Part shown: positions 31,807-41,924 of the stretch, piece by piece
Layout of the letters: each line of letters begins with the position of its first letter
Numbering within the stretch: position 1 is the first letter of the stretch
Notes under the pieces: model-generated
The model's database searches: none
The model's input: the letters and a program-made list of their open reading frames with translations, nothing else
What the model was told of the DNA's origin: nothing
Origin: Yamagishiella unicocca
Taxonomy: Eukaryota; Chlorophyta; Chlorophyceae; Chlamydomonadales; Volvocaceae
Assembly (NCBI GenBank): GCA_003116995.1
Contig: BDSL01000026.1
Coordinates: forward strand, 434,001-498,000
Direction of reading: 5' to 3'
Length of the DNA: 64,000 nt
Position numbers and translations under genes: made by a program

Positions 31807-34800
31807 TCAATCGCTACCATACCTGCGGTTCGGTGTACGTTGGCGCCTGCCCGACATTATCGCGGCTAGCTGCGCTTGCTCACTGGTTTCCATAGCCGCT
31901 GGGCCATCTGCATCCATGCCGTCGTCTTTGCGTTCAGCCTGACGGGTGCTTCTGCGCTCGCGCCCTGCGCTTATGCCTATGACACGGCTGGGGCTCTTGG
32001 ACTCGACAACAGCGCTGGCCATCGCCGCCGCGGCGCGTCCCGATCTGGTCACAGGACCGGCATGCACCTCAGCAGGGTCATCGTCGTCCTCATCAGCTTC
32101 GGGCCCACTGTGCGGGCCCTCGGCACCAGCCTGGCTATCCAGCGCCTGCACGAATTGCAGTCAAAGAGGGTACGTAATGGTCATGACGGTGTTATGGGGT
32201 CGGCAAAGGCACATCTCGCTTGACCTTATCCCCGCACTATTTGGCCCCCAGCCCACGACAGCCACTCATCCATATCACCGCCCACGTGCCTGCAAGAGGG
32301 CCGCCAGACCGTCCGGAATCTTGTGTTCCGACGAAGCCGCAGCTCTCGTCCTTGGACCCGAAGCTTTCGCGCTTTGAGCGACGCTGGTCGTCTGCGACGC
32401 CGCCGCGGACGGCAAATGCCGTGATCCCAGGCCAGCGAGCAACGGCATGCTGCCCTCGCACTTCGAAGACGACACCGTGGTAACCGCTGTGCTGCTGCCC
32501 GCCGGCCCAAGCGGATACGTCTGCGACTCCTCCACCTTTCTGCCAGTGGACTTATCCGCCCCGTCTCTGCCAAGCAGGCTCGCCGAACGGCCGGCCATGC
32601 GCACTGGCGCACCGCCGCCCGATAGGACTGGCAGCTTGGCCGCCCGTGGGGACTGGCTGGAGCTGCGCGGCGGCAACGGCGGCAGACCCGGATGGAGGCC
32701 AGACGAGGTTCCGCCGCCCGCAGCTGTCGAGGCTGCCATGGTGTCATCTGCGTTGCCGCTGTTTCCGGCAGCCACGGGCTTGCTGTCGGCACCGCCCAGG
32801 CCACCGCCCAGGCCTGCGCCGCTGGTTCCGGAGCCCGGCTCGCCCTTCAGCAAGAATGCTTTCATCGAGGGGACGAAAACCTGGTTGTAGAAGGCGATGA
32901 TGTCTGCGCGAGAGCTGATCTGAAGGGAGGAATTGCCCCGCGAGGGAAACGAGGTGTCGTCAGCACACTTGAAACCAATACAGCCGCAGAAGGATGTACG
33001 AAACCAAAGAACACCAGTCCACGTTTCCCCGCGCCAACCAGATTATGCGACCTACGCCTTGCGCACCTGCAGGCCCGGGTTGGACTGCTCAATGATGACG
33101 GAACGGAAAATCGCCTGCTGCGCCTGCGGCTGCTTGCGGTACTGTGCGATGATTTCGCGAAATGACACCTGTGCCAGCTTGTGGACCTTGCAGTAGCCGT
33201 ACAGTGCCGACAGCATGATCTGGTCAATGTGCCGGTTGTAAAACAGGTGCGTCTGTCGATAGAGCGCGTACTCAATGGTCTCGTAGACCTGCATGTCGAA
33301 ATATATGGGTGCTCACGTAACTCACGGGACGTGCAAAGTGTTTCCACTGGCCAATTCAAACAAGGCAGCATGCGCATTGCACGCATCCATTGACGCGCAC
33401 CTTGCTGCTGACCTCCACCTTGTCAAGCGGGGCGAAGTCGAAGTTGTTGCACATCAGCGCGAGCCGGAAGGACGCCAGCTTCAGCACCTGCGTCGTTAAG
33501 GTGATCCTCTTAATCGGGCAGCCGCACGTCTTTACGTCATTAGAGGCTGGATGCAGGGCAACAGGGAACAGCACACACGGGGCGTGCAAGCCCCACTGCT
33601 AGACCCCGCACCTTGCGGCAGAACTCATGGAGCGCTCCCACGCTCCCCCCCGGCGGTACAATGCCCGCAGGGGGCACACCAATGCACTGCGGCAGCTGTC
33701 CCGTGAATGTTTGCGTCGAGTGGGGAGTGCCGTCCACGCCACGGGCTGCGGCGCAATCCAATAGGGAAGAAATTTAGAGACAGGACCCGCCGTCGATGTC
33801 GTGGTTATTGGAAATGCCTTGCTATCGAGATGTCACGGGTCGCTCAGGACATGCTTTGCATCGTGCGCTCAGTGCACAACCGCACGCCGTACCTTTCTTT
33901 GCGGGGGACATCAACCCCGAGAACACGGAAGCCTGCGACCGTTTAGGTGACGGCGGAGGTGCGCCAGCAAGTGGAGCGGCCGCCGCCGGTGCTGGCGTTG
34001 GCGCCACGGTCGCTCCGGCTGCACTACCATCGACTGTCTCCATCGGCGCGGCACCTGACTTGTTCACCTCGTGCGAGGACGACGCAGGTGCAGGCTCCCC
34101 GCCTTCCGCAGCTCCCTCAGCCCCGCCAGCGCCTGCCGACGATGATGACGGACCGGCCTTGCTACCTGAGCCATCGTGCTGTGAATCGTCCCCTGACGCC
34201 GCCGCGGAGCAAGTCGCCTGCGCTGCCGCTTCCTGCGCCGCAGCTGCGGCTTCGTTCTCGCTGTTAACGTTGATGATCAAGTGGTAAAGCGAGGACCCGG
34301 GCTCCCACGCCAGCGACTCCAGGATCTTCTCCTCGATCAAGAACAGGTGGCGCTTCAGCTCTCTGCGGATGAAGGGCACCCAAACGCCAACGGCTTAGTA
34401 CACCGGTAAAGAAAGACAGGCGCAGGTTTAGGAAGGACGGTCATCAATGGATCTTATGTCGCCATCATGCCCTTTCTACGCCTCTCATCCCCTGTAACTG
34501 CACCCGAATTCGCGCCCGAAGCGCACCTGGGCAGCGTTGCAATGCTCTTTACAAAGTTCTGGATCATCTTTGCCAGATCGAAGGCCTTTATGCGCAGCGA
34601 GTCCAGGACCTTGGGGAAGGCGCATGACACCATGCGGTAGCATGCTGATACGACCTCGACGCAGCAGGCAACCAGGCCGCGATGGAACTTGGTCGCCACC
34701 AAAAGAGCCGTAACGCCCGTCAGGCCGCTGGCCTTCTCCTCCGACATCAGGATTGTCTCCAGGCTGTGGTAATAGAGCTTGGTGGCCTCCATCCGCCGCT

Positions 34801-37379
34801 CTGCCGCGAGAGACGGCTGCAGCAACGGGAAGGGACCAAGCACTGACGGCCCATTCTCGTCGGGAATCACCGACGCGACCATATCCCGTACTCGGCGGCT
34901 TAGCTGCACCGCCAAGGACTGTGACCCAGGTGGCCCGGAGGCTTGGGATGCGCCGGAAGGAACATTGACGGCGGCAAGGAAGCGCTGTAGGACAGGCGAC
35001 GGCTGCAAAACAACGACAGCAATGGAGGAGAAAAACGTGATTTGGCAAATAGCGTGGCAAGACAACAGTCGGGCAGATAATCCTGTCAGCCGACAACCAG
35101 CTGGAGGCGAGCAACCCAATAATACCCAGCATGGTCCTTAAGATCAGCACGGCCCATAAAATACCAATAGATGCGACTACTCAACGACTTGCCTCTGGTG
35201 CTAGGTTGGCCGTGACGCCGCGCAGCCACGCCGACGCTCCCATCACCTCGGATACCGGCGTACCGGGCTGACCCGCGCCCGCACCCAGGTGCATCATCGG
35301 CAGGGGCGAGTGGAGGCCAGGCGCGATGTCCATCCGTATGTGCATGGACATATGGTGGGAAGTGGGGGGATGCGATGGCGCCGTAGTGTGCGCGCCTGGG
35401 CCAAGCAGGTCCCCTGGCCGCAGCGGCATAGGGCCCCCGCGCAGCTTTGTCATCACCGAATGCATCTGCCCGGGCGAAAAGCGCGGTGACGCAAACTTTG
35501 TGAAGTCCGTCGAGAGGAAGTCCCTCTCGTCAAGCTCGCTGGTGCCGCGCACATAGTGCTGCTCATACTCCACCTCCAGCGCAGCCACCGCACGGTTCAT
35601 GCGGTCAGAGTCGGTGACGAGGCCCTCCAGGATCGGGTCTGCAGGCAATTGGCATCAGGTGCACCAGAATTGTAAGGATCTCCCTATCAAACTCACTGGA
35701 CCAGCACATTGGAGATCCGATGGTGCAGCATGCGCCATATGCTTACTTGCCACCAGGTCCAGACCAGCTCCTACGGTGAGCGCAGTTGCCCCCGTGGCGT
35801 CCGGCTGAGATGCCTGCAGCTTTGCTGTTGCTATCGCTGTACGCCATTCCGGAACGGCCGTAGTGAAGATTTGCGTCAATAGTGCTTCTACGCTAGGCAT
35901 GCGCGCCTGCACTCTGCTGTAATCCGCCTTGCACATTTCTGCATGGAAGTTCCACGGGAGTGGTAGGATGTTCAGACGCCGCTGCTGTAATTGTTACAGG
36001 CCGTACTCCATTTCCAAGTGTGGTGCAATCGTTCCAATCAACCAGTAAACGCAAGTAGGGTTGTCGTACATGTCTGATTATATCCTAATATCCTAGGAAT
36101 CCTTGTGCGTACCTGACATAGTTTTAAGGAGGAGGTTTGCGCGATTCTCACGGCTTATGTGGCTGAGGCAATCTGGAAGGCGCGGCGCGTGGCTGGCGAG
36201 GATGGCGAAGATGCAGGGTAGAAGCTCCACGCAACTGCTCAATTACGGCCATGCGTGAAAAGCCATGTTTATCGGGATTGGATGTTATTGTCACTTCGTC
36301 CTACCCAGGTAGATCGAATGAAATTTAGAAGGTTGACAAGCAACGGGTACTAAAGGCAACGGCGTTCTTTAACATGCCATACGCATACGCACGCAGGGAT
36401 ACGATAGATTCAAATATTAGTTTACCGCACCTGACGACGTCCGGAAATGCGCTTAGCAGCTTAACCCGGAGGACTAAAAAGGCAGTCCAGCCGAGCCGAA
36501 GCACGACCTGTTTGTAATAGTCCAGTTGGTGTAGAAACATGTTGAAATTGTCCTGTGTAGAGTGGGGGCATGGACGGGGGGTCTTAAGTTATGTTTTCCC
36601 GCGTTTTGAAGCCGCCTAGGGTCCTCGACATGACCGACGACGAAGCTGTAATTGTGTTTGTACACCTTACACATCTCTAAATTGCGCAATTCTTGCAAGG
36701 AGCTCATTTGGTAGCTTTTGCGCACCTTGTACTTCTTGGCCAGCAGCCCCATCACCACCACAGTCTCCGAGTTCTCCTTGAGCTGTGCCTGCTGAGTGAA
36801 GAGCTTCGAGCTGCCACCGCGCGCTTCAAAGTAAGCTGACAGCTTGCTTACAACCACATTGACCTCGCGAAAGAAATCGAGCAAACTGCGAACCAGACGG
36901 GCGAAATGTCAGCAGCGCGGGAAGTGAGACCCGGGACCTTTGGGCGGGAACCGACCGAAACACCTACTTGATGCCCGCAGCTGCGACGATGCGTGATATA
37001 GAGCAACCCAGGTTAGCTGGCTGCGGGTCGCCGTCCTGCTTCTGGGCGGCAAACAGGACGCGCGCCACAAAGAGTAGGCTAGCCTGCTTGCAGGCCTGCT
37101 TAACGTCTTCGTCCTGCTCTCCCTGCGCGACCAAATGCGACAAGAGTGTTTAATGATCAGTTGGCACCAAACAAGAGTGCTGTCCAGTGAGAAGAGCAAA
37201 AGGCTAACCGCATACTCCGCAGGCGCTGCGCGTTCTTGAGCTTCATAGCAGTCCTTCAGCTCCGCATATAGCTGCAAGACGCCTTCCTGGACTGCTGGTG
37301 TGCTGCCTACTTTCAGGCCCTTCAGCAGAGACGACACCCGGTCAATAGGCGCAATGCCTCCGCCTAAGGCGACGTCCAT
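31807..37379 (-). CDS. MAT3: Retinoblastoma-family pocket protein MAT3/RBR
   Basis: Fourteen exons (37379-37209, 37122-36968, 36885-36726, 36552-36431, 36234-36113, 35938-35747, 35638-35193, 35002-34527, 34362-33893, 33745-33612, 33487-33401, 33288-33067, 32919-32290, 32145-31807) join in frame to 1241 residues, close to the roughly 1200 I recall for Chlamydomonas MAT3. It is the RB-type repressor that couples cell size to division, acting with E2F/DP in the nucleus. The RB N-domain includes LLAKKYKVRKSY. Pocket A runs from GTPVSEVMGASAWLRG (about 435) to ESLAWEPGSSLYHLI. A spacer of about 110 residues is rich in Ser, Ala and Gly. Pocket B includes HLFYNRHIDQIMLSALYGYC, YRKQPQAQQAIFRSV and IAFYNQVF. 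CDK-like sites (SPKR, SPAK, SPSR, TPNR) sit in the spacer and tail. Introns 7 and 13 need GC donors (GAG|GCAAGT, CAG|GCACGT) to keep frame. If intron 13 is not used the protein ends at ARGR, about 32277. Confidence 0.93.
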
Positions 37380-37704
37380 AAGTGAGTCCTATGCCCCGTA
37401 TGGGGGCCTACAAGTTGTAATGCAGGTCTGTAAGTTGTCGAAGTAATGCTTTGCATGCAAGAGGTGGGACCGTTTTTAATTTATTGTTATACGACAAGTT
37501 ACGACAATAGAGCAATTGTCGAGCCATTTTTGCTCTCTCGTCTCTCCCATACCTGCTGGATTTTGATTACCTTTGTTAGCCTGTCATGAGCATTTTCTAA
37601 ACGTTGTCCCGATTGACATTGTGGTGTTGGCGGGCTGGCGGCCCAGTGAAGGAGAAGAGTAAAGGTGGAGGAGGCATATAAGCCACACCTGACCTGACTT
37701 TGAG
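37380..37704. promoter_or_regulatory. Divergent promoter of MAT3 and SNRNP40
   Basis: Only 325 bp separate the two start codons. A TTGGCGGG motif at 37627-37634 resembles an E2F site. CATATAAG at 37675-37682 lies about 25 bases before the SNRNP40 ATG. A CAATTGTC and AT-rich stretch lies nearer MAT3. Function is inferred only from position. Confidence 0.5.
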
Positions 37705-40700
37705 ATGGCGGAAAAGCGTGCGCTCTCCCCTGAGGTAACGGAGGAGATCGACGCAGATAGTGGAGCTATTATACAGGCAAAGAAGGCCCGCACCGAGCAG
37801 CAATTAGTGGTTGGGACTGTGACGAAGGAGGTATGTCCTTATGCTGGCAGAGCTGCACTTGTTTTTGGCGGACTGGTCAGGTAATTGCAACGCGGTCTTG
37901 GCCCTGCCTGACGCACTGGTTGCAGGGCATCACCCGGACCAGCAACCTAGCAGCTCCAACGTTGCAGTTGTCAGGCCATGCGGGAGAGGTATTCTCTATG
38001 CGATTCAGCCCTGACGGGCAATGCCTTGCATCAGGTTCTTTCGATAAGGACATCTTCTGCTGGCGCGTTTACGATGAAAATGAAAACTACATGGTCATCA
38101 AGGTGGGGCGCATGGGAGGGGTGTGGACGCGGACTCTGGCCGGCAGACTGCCGTTTCTCAACCATGTGGGTTAGGCTAAGCGGATATGTGTAGAGCTTGC
38201 GGCCGAAGGACAAGGACGGGACCTGACACTCTCTTGGCTAGGTATGTGTTCAGTGCCAACCGCGGGGAGGTTTTTCCTGCGAGTTGGGGCACTAAGCTGG
38301 CAGCGCCCCCTGTGCCTGGGTATATGTTGTTCGGAGGAGTGTTGCTGCTAGCTGGCACCATTACTGGTACAAAGGGGCGGTGCGTTGCCTCGCGACGCTG
38401 CATGTTTCCATCTGGGTCGACCGGTCATCTGGTCATCTGGGTCGACTCGCGTGCGTGTGTGTGACTGGAACAAGAGCCCCGCTTTTGGACTGTTTTCGTG
38501 CGGGCTGCTGGCTGGGTTATGTTGTCGAGTGATTTCCACATTGTGGGACCACAATGTAACGGGGCCGTGCGCACAGAACCCGCACCTCACGTGCCCGTAC
38601 CGTGTAGGCCTGTCTGTGTTAGGGCATGATACACCGCAGAATGCCTCTTTCGGTAGAGTGCCCCACGCACAGAACCCCTGCCTCGCATAGCGCCGCCGCA
38701 CATTAGCGAAACTTGCCGCGCATTCCAGTCTCGGCTGCCCCCGGAGCAGCTCCGAGCGGGAGGATCCCGCCCCTGCCCCCGCCCCACGCTCGCCCGCCGC
38801 CCTCCACTGGCTTGCCCCCTTCCTCGACCTTTCCCTGGCCAACCCCACCTCACCTCCTGCCTCCCTCACCTCCCTCTCCCCCCCTCACCCCCCTCGCCCC
38901 CCTCACCCCCCCTCACCTCCCTCACCCCCTGCCCTCTCTCACCTCGCAGGGCCACCGCAACGCCGTGTTGGAGGTGCACTGGTTCACTGACGGGGAGGCG
39001 CTGCTCAGCTGCAGCGCGGACAAGACCACGAGGTGCTGGGACGCGGAGTCGGGGCTGCAGGTGGGGGGGGGGGGCTGCAGGTGGGGGGGCTACAGGTGGG
39101 GGGGGGCGGGGAGAGAGGGAAGGGGGAGGGTGGCCCGCCCCGCTTCATGCCTGGGCCGTTTAGAACGCCACGGCCCCCACACACGCACGCGCGCACACAG
39201 ACACGCACACAGACACCCTCCAGAGTGCAGCAGGATGCTGCGGAAAGCAGCTGCGTCAGCGCGCACCTCTCGGCCCCAGAGGATCCCCCCGCCGATTCCC
39301 CCACTTTCGTCTGCCGCATGCACAGATCAAGAAGCTGGGCGAGCACACTGCGGTCGTGAACAGCTGTTGCCCGCTGCGGCGGGGAGCCAAGACGTTCGTG
39401 ACGGGCTCGGACGACTGCACGGTTAAAGTGAGGCTGGCGGCAGTGGGGTGTGGCAAGGAAGACCCGGCGACAGTGGGCCGGGGGGCGGGAGGGTTTGGGC
39501 GCATGTGGGCGGGGGAGGGGGGTGCCTCACCGCCGGGTGCGCTGGGGCAGCCGCGCGGGAGGTGGCCCTCTGTGGCTGTGCCGGTGCGGGAGGGGGGCGA
39601 GGCGAGGAGGCTTTGGGGCCCGGGGGCCGGGAGGGGGTGTGACGGGGTTTGCTCCTGGCAATATGTGCAGAATGCCCCTCCACGGCATTCCCCTTGGCCC
39701 TCTGTGGCTGCGCCGGTGCGGGAGGGGGGCGAGGCGAGGAGGCTTTGGGGCCCGGGGGCCGGGAGGGGGTGTGACGGGGTTTGCTCCTGGCAATATGTGC
39801 AGAATGCCCCTCCACGGCATTCCCCTTCGCCCACTCGGCAACCCTTCGCCCTTTCTGGCGCTCCCCCCCTCGCCGTTTCTGCTCTCCGTTTCCTGTGTCG
39901 TGTAACCGGGTATTCTCCCCCCGCCCGACCGCCCGCCCGCCCTGTCGTGCCCCTAGGTGTGGGACATGCGTGTCAAGAAGTCCGTCCAGACCATGCGGGG
40001 GTCCTTCCCCATCTGCGCTGTGGCGTTCGCGGACGCGGGGGACCAGGTGTACAGCGGCGGGGTGGAAAACACAATCAAGGTGGGGGCGCGGAGGGGTGGC
40101 TAAAAAGATAATCCACGAATATACTATGTGTATATATGCGCCCGCGGAGGGGAGGAGAGGGGCGCGGAGGTCGGGGGGCCAGGGAAGCAGCCAGGAGAGG
40201 GGCAAGCGGGGATCAGAAGGTGTGCGGGGGCAACCCATGCGGGCAGCCGGGGCGGCAGGTGTATGCCGCACGCGTGGTTCAGGCTTGGGCGGCTGGAGCG
40301 CCAGCGGTCGTTGGTACGACATGTCGAGTTTGGTTAGTTAGTTGGCTGGTTAGTTGGGCGGTTGAGAACGGCCGCTGGTGCTGGACCAAGCGGCCTGCCT
40401 CGGCCCCCCCTCCCATCCAGTACGCGCCCACCACGTCCGGCCCACCTGCCGACCCAGGGTTCCCCTCTCAAACCCCACCACCGCCATGACCACCACCACC
40501 AATATCCCACCGCGCTCCATCCCCCCGGGTTGCCGGCTCCCAAACCAGGTGTGGGACCTGCGCAAGGGCTCCGAAACCGCCCCCGCGCTGCTGCTCAAGG
40601 GCCACAGCGACACGGTGACGGGGCTGCGGCTGAGCCCCGACGGCTCCCACCTGCTGTCCAACGGCATGGACAACACGCTGCGGGAGTGGGACGTGCGGCC

Positions 40701-41924
40701 CTACGCGCCGGCCAACCGCTGCACCAAGGTCTTCACGGGTGCGAGATGCGGTGGCTTTGGGGGGCTGCAAACCAGCGGTGTGGCTGGGGGGTGACGTAAA
40801 GACCGGTTGCACGAGTTAAACAGTATAACAGCTGGCGCATTGTGGCTGGGGGGAGGAGGAGATGTGAGGAGCGGGAGGGGGATGACGACGATATGGGGGA
40901 TGGCGGGGGAGTAAGGATCCTCAGCCATCTGGTATGCTAAACATGCCCCGCTCCCCCTTCCCCACAACCCACCTGTTGGCTACTTTCCAAATACGGTGCT
41001 GACTCCTTGCTTGCCCGCCGTGCTTCCCCCCTGGCGCCCCTCCCTCGAGCCCTTACCCCCTGAAACCCCCTCCTCCTCCCCCCCGTCCCCCGCCACCTCG
41101 CGAAGGTCACGTGCACAACTTCGAAAAGAACCTCCTGCGCTGCGACTACTCGCCGGACGCCAGCCGGGTCGCGTGCGGCAGCGCGGACCGCATGGTGCGA
41201 GAAGTGGGGGGACGGGGGGGAGGGGAGTGTCCTGGGCCGCTACTAGGGCAAGAGCTTTCAACCATCCGGTGCCTCGAGTCCACTCTCTTCCGACCCCTCC
41301 CTGCTACCCCGCTGCAACCCCGCTCATTCGCTACCTCTCGTCTCCTCTGCTGCCCTTCCCCCCCTCCCGCATCCCGTCTCCCCCCCTGCCAAGGACTTTC
41401 CTCACAAGCCCTCTTCCCCCTCTTTCCCCCCCTTCCCCCTGCCCTCCCTGCCCTCCTCCAGGTGTACGTGTGGGACACCTCCACTCGCAAGGTGCTCTAC
41501 AAGCTGCCCGGCCACACCGGCAGCGTCAACGAGGTGGTCTTCCACCCCAAGGTGGGGCCGCGGGGGGGGGGCGGGGAGAGAGGGAAGGGGAGGGTGGCCG
41601 GGGCGCTCCTCTTAGATCCCGGCAAAGGAGTGGCGGGGTCGGCTCTAGTGGTTTGGCTGGCTCGGGCTCGCCTCTGCTCGGCAGCAGCCTACAGGGCGGA
41701 CGCAAAGCTGGAGATGGTACGTAGTGTCAGGGCCATGTCCTTTAAATCCCGGCCGGACCGGGCGGTCGACCCCAGTCGCAGACCTCGCAAACCACGTGTG
41801 TTTTTACCCCTCCCCCCCGGGTCTATTATTGTACCCGCCCCCCCCCCCCTCTACCCCGCAGGAGCCCATCATCGGCTCCGCCTCCAGCGACAAGACCATC
41901 TTCCTGGGGGAGCTGGTGCAGTGA
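37705..41924 (+). CDS. SNRNP40: U5 snRNP 40-kDa WD40 protein (SNRNP40/WDR57)
   Basis: Nine exons (37705-37830, 37926-38102, 38950-39060, 39326-39427, 39957-40079, 40549-40738, 41106-41194, 41462-41551, 41862-41924) join in frame to 356 residues, essentially the length of the human protein. SNRNP40 binds Prp8 in the U5 snRNP and works in pre-mRNA splicing in the nucleus. After a charged N-terminus (MAEKRALSPEV) there are seven WD repeats, starting with LSGHAGEVFSMRFSPDG. Strong family signatures are GSDDCTVKVWDMR, LLSNGMDNTLREWDVRPYAP, GHVHNFEKNLLRCDYSPD, VYVWDTSTRKVLYKLPGH and the ending SSDKTIFLGELVQ. No TGTAA was found close downstream. The gene is head to head with MAT3. Intron 4 contains a recent 132-bp tandem duplication. 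Confidence 0.95.
39564..39827. repeat. 132-bp tandem duplication in SNRNP40 intron 4
   Basis: Copies 39564-39695 and 39696-39827 both begin GGCCCTCTGTGGCTG and run through GGCAATATGTGCAGAATGCC. I see only one or two differences between them, so the duplication is young. Confidence 0.9.
39886..39919 (+). repeat. Intronic repeat family C, copy 3
   Basis: CCGTTTCCTGTGTCGTGTAA followed by CCGGGTATTCTCC. It is in SNRNP40 intron 4. Confidence 0.55.

Noticed and set aside
32277..32290. MAT3 stop at ARGR as the real C-terminus
   Set aside because: The downstream segment 32145-31807 is coding-like (acidic then basic tail with TPNRR) and joins in phase through a GC donor; kept as an alternative isoform only.
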